From the NCBI RefSeq assembly GCF_011764505.1, contig NZ_AP022839.1, positions 1,037,001 through 1,101,000 of the forward strand: 64,000 nucleotides of DNA. The letters are read 5' to 3'. The position numbers and the translations under genes were made by a program. The DNA comes from Legionella antarctica (GTDB lineage: Bacteria > Pseudomonadota > Gammaproteobacteria > Legionellales > Legionellaceae). The notes beneath the pieces are model-generated. The model was not told the DNA's origin and ran no database searches. It worked only from the letters and a program-made list of their open reading frames with translations. Positions 38,141 to 46,498 of this stretch are shown here, in pieces; within the stretch, counting starts at the first letter, position 1; each line of letters starts with the position of its first letter.

Positions 38141-39254
38141 GGCAGGAATACCCACTTTAACCCCAGGACCAAATTCACTGCCCTTATATTCGCCAGGAAT
38201 CGGCGCAATAAAGGTTTTTTTCAAAGATGGTGAGTAATACGTTTCCAGCTTGAATTCAACATTATCCGTGATGATTTTTAGATCCTGGATGATTCGAATC
38301 TCAAAACCCTTGAACTTGGCGTCATCTGGCAGCGTTGCTTTGTCCAGAGCAATCGTAACACGTCTATCAATACGTACGTTTTTTTTGTCTTTGCCTGTGT
38401 TTTTATTGTTCCCTTTACCACGTTTATTGCGATCTCCTTCAGATGAATGATTGGAATTGCCTGTATTATCGCCATTGCTACCTTTGGATTGACCGCGAAT
38501 ATTAGGTTTGCCCTGTTCACCCTTAAGGCGGTTTATCTCATCACGTAATACTTGGTTTTCCTCTCTGAGCAAAGCATTTTCTTCGGCAAGCATTTCGACC
38601 AAATTAACCAATACCTTAATGATAGTCACGGCCTTTTTGTCGGCAAGACTATCGATATCTTTTGTTAACTCATCTAAAACTTGTTTGATTTCTTGGCGTT
38701 TCATCATCTACCACTGCGTTACTAATGCTGATACGGCAATCATAACATGACTTTTTTTGAACGCATTTTTCGAGTTTTAACGCCACTAAGGGCTAAGAAA
38801 AAATCTGACCTCAGGAGGGAGATGTTTTATTAGTGAAAGGGGCTACATTGTGATCTTGGGGATCTTAGGGCATGCATATTGCATGACTTACGTTTGATAT
38901 GGAAAAACATCAGTTTTACAGAAAAACCGTGTCAATAGGTATTTTGAATATTTTTAAAGAATTCCGCTTGCTGACGCGCGCGGCTCGGATTAATCCGGAC
39001 TCAGTGGCAGACACTTACCCGGCGATTCTGACAGGATACAATGTTTTGTTTAAAATGCTTCCATTTGAAACTGATCATTTAACTGCAGCCTGAAAAAATG
39101 GTTAGACTACAAAATCAGAAATTTTATGCGACAGAACCCAAATTACCATCCTAATCTTTGTAAGCATGAAACCATTGTTGGTATCTTTTTAAAAAGATAG
39201 CTTAGGTTTGTAAAGCTCATATCTTCAAATCCTTTTGTTGTCTATCGACGATAT

Positions 39255-39842
39255 TTAACTAAAAAATCGTTTGATTATTCGAATATGTGCTTTTAATTTA
39301 TTGCTGTCATTAGTAGCACGAGCCAGAATGAATAATCCAAAAATATTGGCAATCAAAAACTGACAGGCATCTTCAATATCTAAATCTTGGGGTATATCGC
39401 CTTCGGATTGGGCAATCGTTAAGGCCTCGCGAAGTAAATGGGTCAGTCTCAGAATAAAAGCGTTAATTTTTTCAACGATTTCTGGGGAATGTAAAGGCGC
39501 ATCAGCAGCAGCATTAATATAAAAACATCCATTTTTTAACTGGCCGCCCTCGCTTAAGACAACAAACTGATCAAAAAAAGCATAAAGGGCTTTTATTCCA
39601 CTCGGTTTTTGCAGCAGGGGAGACGTGAGTTGGCTGGTAACTTCTCTTTCATAATGCTCCAGCATTGCTTTAAAAAATGCGTCCTTACTGCCAAATTGAT
39701 TATAAATAGTGGCTCGATTAAGAGCGCTGGCTTTAACCAGTTCATCGATAGACGTTTTAAAGTAGCCTTGCTCCCAGAATAAAAGCATGCAGCGATTGAC
39801 TGCTTCTTGGTTTTGCACATCCTTTTTATGCATCCTAGCCAT
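39255..39842 (-). CDS. TetR-family transcriptional regulator
   Basis: The product has a TetR-type N-terminal helix-turn-helix (ELVKASALNRATIYNQFGSKDAFF) and an all-helical ligand domain of about 140 residues (GCFYINAAADAPLHSPEI). The Met at 39842 (MARMHKK) is preferred to the one at 39860 because the latter lies inside a palindromic operator. It is transcribed away from the IS nest; the split flavoprotein gene on the other side is a possible former target. Confidence 0.88.
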   Translation of the reverse strand: MARMHKKDVQNQEAVNRCMLLFWEQGYFKTSIDELVKASALNRATIYNQFGSKDAFFKAMLEHYEREVTSQLTSPLLQKPSGIKALYAFFDQFVVLSEGGQLKNGCFYINAAADAPLHSPEIVEKINAFILRLTHLLREALTIAQSEGDIPQDLDIEDACQFLIANIFGLFILARATNDSNKLKAHIRIIKRFFS

Positions 39843-39848
39843 CCTGTT

Positions 39849-39883
39849 TAGAATAATCATTCTAAAATAGAATAATCGTTCTA
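39849..39883. promoter_or_regulatory. Two 16-bp palindromic operators for the TetR regulator
   Basis: TAGAATAATCATTCTA (39849-39864) and TAGAATAATCGTTCTA (39868-39883) are near-identical imperfect palindromes with centres 19 bp apart, directly upstream of the regulator start. The layout suggests two dimers binding and autorepression. Confidence 0.75.
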
Positions 39884-39891
39884 AAAATGGA

Positions 39892-40152
39892 TTGCAATTT
39901 TATTTGAAGATTTGTTTATGGGTGATTACTTCCACCGCAACTAATGTGGTTGATCTCAGTAATTATAAATGGAAACAATACTGCCGAGGTTTGGTTAATC
40001 TACCTATCGCTGCATATACTAGTAATTCGAGATGCACAGGTTTTGCCAGGTATAATTCACGAGCGTCAAATTACAGAAGCCAAATAATTATCAAAAATAC
40101 TTATCAATTAGTAATCCCCCCATTTTTAACTGAAGCAAAAAGTAGAAACTAA
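39892..40152 (+). pseudogene. Remnant with CRGLVNLPIAA motif
   Basis: An open frame encodes VVDLSNYKWKQYCRGLVNLPIAAY followed by a Ser/Arg-rich tail. It has only a poor TTG start within the TetR promoter region. The NYxWKxxCRGLxxLPIAA segment is shared with the relic at 29921-30053. I read it as the C-terminus of a lost gene. From 40153 to 40319 I see only probable IS630 terminal sequence. Confidence 0.35.
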
Positions 40153-40319
40153 GAGCTTAACCCTTAATCGGGAGGCAGTTTAATTATAGTTAAAATATTA
40201 TGCGGATGATTGAAATGCCGCCAAAAATGGGGAGAAGCCATAAATAGAAGGAGAAAACCAATAGTCCGTTGGTTTTTAAAATAATAATCTTTAAAAACTA
40301 TAATATAGTGGTTTGATTT

Positions 40320-40538
40320 TTAAATTATCGATTGAAACGCATAATCAATAGCACCCGCAAGTGTATTAAATTGCCCTATTATTTTTTTTATATAGGCTTT
40401 TAAGTTAGCCCAGAATTTTTCGATTGGGTTTAGATCTGGCGAATAAGGCGGAAGAAACAACAGAGTACATTGGGCATCTGCTATTATTTTTTTGGTTTGC
40501 TCTGATTTATGGAATGCAGCATTATCCATAATAATCAC
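40320..40538 (-). pseudogene. IS630-family transposase C-terminal fragment
   Basis: The 72 codons read VIIMDNAAFHKSEQTKK, then FLPPYSPDLNPIEKFWANLKAYI. These are the second Asp and the Glu region (PPYSPDLNPIE) of the IS630/Tc1 DDE domain. Everything N-terminal is missing; the fragment is cut off at the left end of the IS3 element. Confidence 0.85.
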
Positions 40539-40570
40539 ATTGATCTTGCCCCGGAAAATCGGACACTTTG

Positions 40571-41419
40571 CTAAGCGACAATTTTAGCTTCAAAGAACTC
40601 CGGCGTTTTGTAACCGATCGTCGAATGAAGTCGTTTTCGATTGTAGTATATTTCAATATATTCGAACACATGATTTTTAGTAAGGGCTCTTGTTGTTAGT
40701 TTTTCTCCATGAATAGCCTCAACCTTGAAACTATGATTCCAGCTTTCCATTGCAGCATTGTCAAAACAATCGCCACGCTTACTCATGCTGCATGTTAGTC
40801 CATGAAAGGCAAGAAGCTTTTGATACTCATGGGAACAGTATTGGCTACCACGATCCGAGTGAAGAATAAGCCCTGGTGGTGGTTTACGACGCCATAAAGT
40901 CATTTGTAATGCATCGATAACCAATTTGGCACTCATACGCTCTGATATAGACCAGCCAACGACCATGCGCGAATACAGGTCCATCACAACAGCAAGGTAG
41001 AGCGAGCCCTCATCAGTCCACACATACGTAATGTCGCTCACCCATTTTTCATTTGGTTTTTGAGCTGAAAAATCTTGTTCCAATCGATTCGGCGAAACAG
41101 GCAATTGATGATTACTATTTGTTGTTGCTTTATATTTTTTCGCAGCCCGAGCACGCCAACCGTGTTGTTTCATAATGCTAGCAACACGGTGGCGACCAGC
41201 TGGCTCTCCCTCAGCGTTTAATCGCTTAGTAATTCGAGGAGCTCCTGGGCGTGATTTCTAGTCATCAAAAATAGCCTTGATTTTACAGGCTAACTTTATA
41301 TTTTCCTTTTGGCGTAAAGAGGGTTCTCGATTTAGCCAGCTGTAGTAACCACTGACAGACACTCTTAATAAACGGCACATGAGCATCACTGGAAATTTAT
41401 TCGATTGGTCCTTAATCAT
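40571..41419 (-). pseudogene. IS3 transposase orfB with internal amber stop
   Basis: From the ATG at 41419 (MIKDQSNKFPVMLMCRLL ... GYYSWLNREPS) the frame reads to KAIFDD and meets TAG at 41258-41260. It then continues in frame with KSRPGAPRITKRLNAEG and the rve core (WVSDITYVWTDEG; HSDRGSQY; FDNAAMESWNHSFK) to 40571. The TAG makes the element defective unless suppressed. Confidence 0.9.
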
Positions 41420-41427
41420 GACGTACC

Positions 41428-41727
41428 TCACTTTGATTCCTTGGCAAAGTACGCCGCCGCTTTTTTTAAAAAGGCATTTTCCTCTGCTAATCGAGCAACC
41501 TCTCGTTTTAATCGGGATACTTCTGCTTGTTGTAACTTTTGATTCTCAATGGAGTCACCGCCTTGTTTCTGTTGAGTTCTCCAGTAATACAACATGGATT
41601 CTTTTAAGCCAAGATCTTTCGCTACTTGTGGTATGCCATCTTTAACCGCTCGTTCAAGAGCTTGATCTTTAAATTGAGGGCTATATTTTTTACGTACTAT
41701 TTTTTTATCTGACTCACTATTGCTCAT
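41428..41727 (-). CDS. IS3 transposase orfA (element 1)
   Basis: The 99-residue product has the usual IS3 helix-turn-helix (YSPQFKDQALERAVKDGIPQVAKDLGL) and a C-terminal leucine zipper (EVSRLKREVARLAEENAFLKKA). It is intact and ends just before orfB. Confidence 0.88.
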   Translation of the reverse strand: MSNSESDKKIVRKKYSPQFKDQALERAVKDGIPQVAKDLGLKESMLYYWRTQQKQGGDSIENQKLQQAEVSRLKREVARLAEENAFLKKAAAYFAKESK

Positions 41728-41979
41728 TGTTCACCTCTGCTTTAGGAGTTTACTCCCTTAGCTAGGTGTCCGACAAATCAGGGCAAGATCAATATGTACT
41801 GTTTCAAGTTTAAATACGTTGACCAATAATAGACAGACAAAATCTAGCTAATTATAATGCAGCAAAAATTCGAACTCTAAACCAAAGAAGGGAGTGTGTT
41901 TCGCGGGTGGTTTCTAGATCGCTGGTAGAGTACATAGAATATCTACAAAGAACAGAAATTTTTAAAAGGTATATAGAAA

Positions 41980-42819
41980 ATGATTGAACACAATTATTTA
42001 TGGGATGAAACATCTACCAGATATCAACTTGTTTCCAATAATTCAGGAAAAAACTATAACTGGTTGTTTTTACCCGGCGGTCCCGGTGCTGATTCAAAAT
42101 ATCTTGAGGGTTTGGCGATAGAACTCTCTTTACCAGGCAATGCATGGTTAATTGATTTACCCAACAATGGGAGCAATCATGTCTGTGATGACTACGATTT
42201 TGATAATTGGTTTGAGTTATTGTTGTCTTTGGTGAGCCGTTTTCAAAACCCTATCCTGGTTGGTCAGTCTTTTGGAGGCATGTTTCCACTGATGTTCCCT
42301 CAACTTGAGCAGATGCTTGCTGGGTTTGTTATTTTAAATTCATCACCAATGTTATGGCATGATACGGCAAACAGAGTTGCCAAAGATAAGGGCAAGCCTT
42401 CCATTGAAATACCTCTTCAGAATTTCGTTGCGAATCCTTCTGATGAAACGTTTAAAACGGCATTAATGGCCTGCGCAATTTATTATTTTACCGATAAAAC
42501 ATTAGAGCAAGGTAAGCAAGTATTACAAGACCTTCCTTTCAACTACCATGCGGCAAACTGGTGGCAGGTTAAAGCCGTAGAGCTTAATTTTAATGCCACA
42601 TGGATTCCAGAATCTGTAAAAACTTTGATTATAGGTGGTTCGGAAGATTGTATGACACCACCAGAGCTTTTTGAAAATGATGGTCGTTTTAAAAGAGACA
42701 ACATAACCATAAAAACGATACAAAATGCAGGGCACATGCCTTGGATTGATGATATGAGTTCAGTAAAAGAGCTATTCGAAAGGTTTCAGTCCAATTTGAT
42801 CGGCGATAAAGACTACTAG
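41980..42819 (+). CDS. Alpha/beta hydrolase
   Basis: The 279-residue product has an oxyanion HG-like loop (FLPGGPGADS), the nucleophile elbow GQSFGG near residue 106, an Asp in GGSEDCMTP and a catalytic His in NAGHMPWID. This is a complete triad of the hydrolase_6/proline-iminopeptidase-like group. No signal peptide is seen. The substrate is unknown. It is followed by two more intact genes on the same strand. Confidence 0.9.
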   Translation: MIEHNYLWDETSTRYQLVSNNSGKNYNWLFLPGGPGADSKYLEGLAIELSLPGNAWLIDLPNNGSNHVCDDYDFDNWFELLLSLVSRFQNPILVGQSFGGMFPLMFPQLEQMLAGFVILNSSPMLWHDTANRVAKDKGKPSIEIPLQNFVANPSDETFKTALMACAIYYFTDKTLEQGKQVLQDLPFNYHAANWWQVKAVELNFNATWIPESVKTLIIGGSEDCMTPPELFENDGRFKRDNITIKTIQNAGHMPWIDDMSSVKELFERFQSNLIGDKDY

Positions 42820-42922
42820 CATTGCTATTAAGAGCCGTGTCCCAAAGCCCCACTCAATTGATACTGAAAATTATCATCTTGGGGTATCATGAGTATAGAT
42901 TAAGGATGAGAGCTATAAAGCA

Positions 42923-43546
42923 ATGAATAAATACATCGTAACTACCCTATTATTGTTGTTACTATTAGTAACAGCTTATTTTGCCTTTTATTTTTACAGC
43001 ATGAGAAACGTAAAAGAACCTAAATACTCTGTATCAGAAAAGAGTGGATCTATAGAAATTAGGGTATATCAACCAATGATAATTGCGGAGGTTTCGTTAT
43101 CAGGTAATGCGGACGAGACCATTACCCGAGGCTTCAGGTTGCTAGCAGATTACATTTTTGGCAACAACATTACCATGACAAGCCCTATAACTCAGCAAAA
43201 ATCTACCAAAATAGCTATGACAGCACCGGTCATGCAACAGCAAAGTGATAAACAACAATGGAAGATTAGATTTGTTATGCCAGAAGAATATACTATTGAA
43301 AGTTTGCCTAAGCCAAATAATAATCAGGTTAAAATAAGGCAAGTCCCCCCCAAAAAAATGGTAGTTATCCAATTTTCTGGAACTCGCTCCAACGAATTGA
43401 TCGATAAAAATCTTCTGGTTCTGGACGAATTTATTAAAGCCAACCAGCTTCAAGTTATTGGTGAGCCGCTTTTTGCTTTTTACAACCCTCCTTGGACTTT
43501 GCCCATTATGAAACGCAATGAAATCATGTATGAGTTGGTTGAATAA
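42923..43546 (+). CDS. SOUL-family heme-binding-like protein, membrane anchored
   Basis: An N-terminal hydrophobic helix (residues about 5-27) acts as a signal anchor. The rest is a SOUL/HBP domain (PKYSVSEKSGSIEIRVYQP, MTSPITQQ, IAMTAPVMQ, WKIRFVMPEEYT, YNPPWTLPIMKRNE). Family members bind heme or act in tetrapyrrole handling; a periplasmic location is likely. ATG 42923 follows AGGATGAG. The 103-base gap upstream contains TCCCAAAGCCCCA, repeated at about 43610. Confidence 0.9.
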   Translation: MNKYIVTTLLLLLLLVTAYFAFYFYSMRNVKEPKYSVSEKSGSIEIRVYQPMIIAEVSLSGNADETITRGFRLLADYIFGNNITMTSPITQQKSTKIAMTAPVMQQQSDKQQWKIRFVMPEEYTIESLPKPNNNQVKIRQVPPKKMVVIQFSGTRSNELIDKNLLVLDEFIKANQLQVIGEPLFAFYNPPWTLPIMKRNEIMYELVE

Positions 43547-43724
43547 ACATAAGTATTTTGTTTGTTTCCTTACAGTAATTGGTATATCAATTTGGTTGAA
43601 AGAAATGTATCCCAAAGCCCCATAATATACGAAAAATAAAATATATTTTTCAATTGTTATAAATGATGTGCAATAGTCATTACCTAATGTGTAAAATAAT
43701 TTTTTTAACTAATAAGAATATTAG

Positions 43725-44264
43725 ATGATTTATACAGACGTATTAGATTTTTGGTTTGACACATTATCTCCTGCCGACTGGTGGAAAAAGGATAGCAATT
43801 TAGATGACTTAATCAAAAGTAAGTTCCTTGAATTACATCGTCAGGCTTCAAATGGTGAATTATTTGAGTGGCGTGATACCCCATTAGGATCATTAGCAGA
43901 GGTAATTGTATTAGACCAATTTTCACGTAATATTTTTAGAGATACGTCTCGAAGCTTTTCCTTTGATGGTATGGCAATTGTATTAGCGCAATTTGCTATT
44001 AAGAATAATTTTGATAAAGAACTTGAGCCTACTCAACGAAGCTTTCTCTATATGCCATTTATGCACAGTGAATCGGCAATCATTCATGAGCAAGCAAAGC
44101 AACTTTTTAGCCAGCCTCAAATGGAAGCTAATTATGAATTTGAGCTGAAGCATGCTGCTATTATTGAGACATTTGGACGATATCCCCATAGGAATTCAAT
44201 TTTGGGTAGGGAGTCTACGCCAGAGGAATTAGAGTTCTTAAAGCAGTCAAATTCTTCTTTCTGA
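43725..44264 (+). CDS. DUF924 family protein
   Basis: The 179-residue product shows the DUF924 signature (VLDFWFDTLSPADWWKKD, LGSLAEVIVLDQFSRNIFRDT, RSFLYMPFMHSE, GRYPHRNSILGRESTPEE). The fold is a TPR-like helical bundle of unknown biochemical role. It is complete and ends just before an IS630 relic. Confidence 0.92.
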   Translation: MIYTDVLDFWFDTLSPADWWKKDSNLDDLIKSKFLELHRQASNGELFEWRDTPLGSLAEVIVLDQFSRNIFRDTSRSFSFDGMAIVLAQFAIKNNFDKELEPTQRSFLYMPFMHSESAIIHEQAKQLFSQPQMEANYEFELKHAAIIETFGRYPHRNSILGRESTPEELEFLKQSNSSF

Positions 44265-44346
44265 AAGCCCAACTGTGGTAATAACATACTATAGTTAAAT
44301 GATTTTCAAAAGATGTATTTATTGTGATATTATTCTACTTTTTATA

Positions 44347-44589
44347 ATGAATATTAAATCGATTGACTTACGAGAGCGTGTTATTAGTTTTATTGAATCA
44401 GGAGGAAGAATTATTGATGCCTGTAGCTTATTTCAAGTAAGTAGCTCTTCAGTATATCGTTGGAGGCGACTAAAGAATAATGCGGGTAATTTAGCACTTT
44501 GCTTGCCAATCAGAACAGCTTATAAGATCAATGAAGATGCATTAACTAATTTTCGACAAAGCCAGAATTCCTGTGCTTTGCGTCCTTAA
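44347..44589 (+). pseudogene. IS630-family transposase N-terminal fragment
   Basis: The ATG at 44347 opens a typical IS630 helix-turn-helix (SIDLRERVISFIESGG, ACSLFQVSSSSVYRWRR). After about 70 residues it runs into IS6-type terminal repeat sequence (TTTTCGACAAAGCC) and stops. Together with the opposite-strand C-terminal fragment at 40320 it may derive from one element (see findings). Confidence 0.8.
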
Positions 44590-44590
44590 T

Positions 44591-44608
44591 AATTTTTGCG
44601 ACAGAACC
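44591..44608 (-). repeat. Isolated IS6-type terminal repeat
   Basis: AATTTTTGCGACAGAACC matches the end of the IS6 element at 39121-39138. A weaker version (ATTTTCGACAAAGCC) lies about 40 bases upstream. It marks the left boundary of the ankyrin gene block. Confidence 0.6.
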
Positions 44609-44612
44609 AGAA

Positions 44613-46058
44613 TCAGGGATTTATTTTATTAATAGGATTATTAGATCGTAACAAATCGATAAGAATTTCTTTTGTCGAAGGGTCTTTATAAGCTTTGCTT
44701 TCGACAATTTCCAAGGCACTATGATTATTCTCATCTTGCAAATCAATATCTACACCTTTTTCAATCAGATATTTTACAATATCGACATGCCCATTGCTTA
44801 CAGCGAGATGCAAAGGCGTAGTTTTTTTATTAGTTTGTGCATTTAGATTTGCCCCTGCTTCTCCAAGGATTACTAAAATCTCTAGGTAACCTAACTTAGC
44901 AGCGGCATGCGCCGCTGTATTTCCGAACTTACCTGCGGCACTAAGTGTATCAGAGTTAAATTTTAACAAAGTCCGCAAAGCAGTTGGATAATTATGATAG
45001 GATGCATGAAATAATGGTGAGAATTTAAGTCTAGAGACTTGGGTATTTACATCAGATTTATAGGCTACAAGTAATTTTACTACTTCTTCATGTCCATGTT
45101 TGGCTGCAAGATAAAGCGGAGTGAATAACTCTCTATTTAAGGTATCTGGATTTACTTTATTATCTAATAACATGTTGACTACTTGCTGATGACCATTTTG
45201 GGCTGCTATGTGCAATAGAGAAAATCCGGCTTGAGCTTGATAGTTAATATCGGCTCCATAAGAAATCAACATATTCGCAACAGATAATTCTCCTTCAGAT
45301 ACAGCGAGAAAAAGAACTCTATCCAATATATCTTGAGGCATTTCATCTATTTCTATTTTTTCATCATCAGAGATTTGTACTGGCCTTAGATCTCGATTTT
45401 TTAATCTATAAGAGTACATCAACATTGGAAGATACATAGAGTCTTCTACATCTGGATGCAATGCTTTAATGATTTCTTCTTCAAGAATTTCAATATTTTT
45501 AAACTTTCTTTCAAAGCTTGAATTCTCTGAGTCATGAAGACAGTATTCATCCCCAGATATCCCAACACAGATAATATGCCCGCTGTTTTTTATAAATAAC
45601 ACTTCCTCTGAATGCAATAATTCAGAAAGTTTTTTTATTCTCTGTTCTTTTGATAATGGAAAAGCTGTAGCGATTCTTTCTATATCGGGCAGGCTTTCTG
45701 ATTTAATAAATGAAATTAACTCCGAAGTATCATTTTGGCGAATGTTTGACAGGTACTGGAGAGAGTTTTGGGTAATTTCATAGAGATTAAAAAATTCATT
45801 AGCTATTTCTTTTATGTCAGAATGACCATCCCATAAACAGATAAGCTTGGTCAGATTTATAATAAATTTTTCCTTTTTTAAAAGTTTAAAATAACCATAA
45901 AGATTCGATGAGGCATTACAATATCCTTGAGTTTCAATGTTAACATCAAGATTTAAATGACTTTTAATTTTTTCTAGCTGGCTGATAAGGACTTCGCAAG
46001 ATGTATTTATTTCAGGAAGCTCTATTTGTTCAAGTTCAGATATAAATGTGCCATGCAT
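44613..46058 (-). CDS. Ankyrin-repeat protein, putative effector
   Basis: The 481-residue product has an N-terminal helical region of about 240 residues with no recognised domain, followed by six or so ankyrin repeats from about residue 250 (GELSVANMLISYGADINYQ, FSLLHIAAQNGHQQVVNMLL, TPLYLAAKHGHEEVVKLLV, TPLHLAVSNGHVDIVKYLI). No signal peptide is present. Bounded by IS6-type ends on both sides, it behaves like cargo. Ankyrin proteins of this size are common Dot/Icm substrates; that role is inferred. Confidence 0.85.
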   Translation of the reverse strand: MHGTFISELEQIELPEINTSCEVLISQLEKIKSHLNLDVNIETQGYCNASSNLYGYFKLLKKEKFIINLTKLICLWDGHSDIKEIANEFFNLYEITQNSLQYLSNIRQNDTSELISFIKSESLPDIERIATAFPLSKEQRIKKLSELLHSEEVLFIKNSGHIICVGISGDEYCLHDSENSSFERKFKNIEILEEEIIKALHPDVEDSMYLPMLMYSYRLKNRDLRPVQISDDEKIEIDEMPQDILDRVLFLAVSEGELSVANMLISYGADINYQAQAGFSLLHIAAQNGHQQVVNMLLDNKVNPDTLNRELFTPLYLAAKHGHEEVVKLLVAYKSDVNTQVSRLKFSPLFHASYHNYPTALRTLLKFNSDTLSAAGKFGNTAAHAAAKLGYLEILVILGEAGANLNAQTNKKTTPLHLAVSNGHVDIVKYLIEKGVDIDLQDENNHSALEIVESKAYKDPSTKEILIDLLRSNNPINKINP

Positions 46059-46404
46059 TGTGTGTTACTCAAGAAAAAAGTATGGATTATATTGTATCAT
46101 ATTTTGCTCATTTGATCAAAATTAAGGCTCTGTCGAAAATTTATTGTTTAATTAAGGATAGCCATATTCTGGACGTAGTTAGTCTGCCAACTTGAAAACT
46201 GTTTCCAGGTTAGAGTATCTCCTGCACTCTTCTGATATGGGTCCGCATGTCTGGAACAAAATTAAGGAAAAATAAGAGCTATTCATCCATCATTTATAGT
46301 TAAAAATTCACTCAAATTAACCTATTTAAACCTACTCAATACCGTATGAATAGTGATTGCTACTACGAATTGTCTTAGGTCATTTTACCACAACTCTATC
46401 AGAA

Positions 46405-46479
46405 TGACTTATCCACAAGTCCACAGGTCAGGAGAGCTTCACTTTCTCGTATAGGCCTGTGGGCCTTGTGGGTAAGTCA
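46405..46479. repeat. Long palindrome with a consensus DnaA box in IS3 element 2
   Basis: TGACTTATCCACAAG ... CCACAGG on the left pairs with CCTGTGG ... GGGTAAGTCA on the right (about 22 of 25 positions). The left arm contains TTATCCACA (46409-46417), a perfect consensus DnaA box. It lies between the orfB stop and the IS end. Confidence 0.6.
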
Positions 46480-46498
46480 TGACGCTCTCATTTAGGGT

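Larger units (their letters stand above)
35524..38154 (-). mobile_element. IS21-family element B with 5-bp target duplication
   Basis: Perfect 13-bp ends TGGGTATTCCTGC (35524) and its complement (38142-38154) are flanked by CTTTA at 35519-35523 and 38155-38159. It is 2,631 bp, differs in sequence from element A, and carries istA and istB plus subterminal TGATCAC repeats. Confidence 0.94.
34380..38707 (-). pseudogene. tnp: IS66-type transposase (copy 3), disrupted by IS21 element B
   Basis: The first about 183 codons (38707 down to 38155) end at FGPGVK, and the remaining 380 codons (35523 down to 34380) resume at ALVITLYRDAGMTE. Joining them across the IS21 element restores the 563-residue protein of copies 1 and 2. 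Confidence 0.93.
34288..39039 (-). mobile_element. IS66-type element, copy 3, with 8-bp target duplication and an IS21 inside
   Basis: The element runs from GTATCCTGTCAG (34288) to CTGACAGGATAC (39039) in the opposite orientation to copies 1 and 2. It is flanked by AATGTTTT at 34280-34287 and 39040-39047. This perfect 8-bp duplication fixes the true ends of all three copies. The internal sequence matches copies 1 and 2 apart from the IS21 insertion. Confidence 0.95.
33720..39078 (-). pseudogene. IS6-family transposase, split by IS66 copy 3 and frameshifted
   Basis: The N-terminus (MISFKWKHFKQN) is at 39078-39040 and continues after the IS66 at 34287 as IILMLVRWYLAYSLSYRDIEELAL ... DHSTVYRW. 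A frameshift near 34160 then switches to the frame giving YLYRAVDKVAHTVDFMFSKKRD ... KYLNNMVEQDHRFIKK ... FEQFYGLAA, which ends at 33720. All family landmarks are present, but the gene is doubly broken. Confidence 0.88.
33667..39138 (-). mobile_element. IS6-family element, interrupted by nested IS66 and IS21 elements
   Basis: The ends GGTTTTGTCGCAAAAAT (from 33667) and the complement of ATTTTATGCGACAGAACC (to 39138) are the IS6-type terminal repeats. Removing the IS66 copy and one 8-bp repeat leaves an element of about 720 bp, a typical IS6 length. No 8-bp duplication of the IS6 itself is visible at its outer flanks, and its left end fuses with the flavoprotein gene. Confidence 0.8.
40541..41791 (-). 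mobile_element. IS3-family element 1 (defective)
   Basis: The ends TGATCTTGCCCCGG (40541) and the complement of CAGGGCAAGATCA (to 41791) are imperfect inverted repeats of about 26 bp (both continue into TCGGACAC). The element contains an orfA and an orfB with an internal stop. A convincing 3-bp target duplication is not visible. Confidence 0.85.

Noticed and set aside
42839..43623. TCCCAAAGCCCCA repeated at about 42841 and 43610
   Set aside because: Only 13 bases are shared, with no inverted partner or duplication; too little to call an element.
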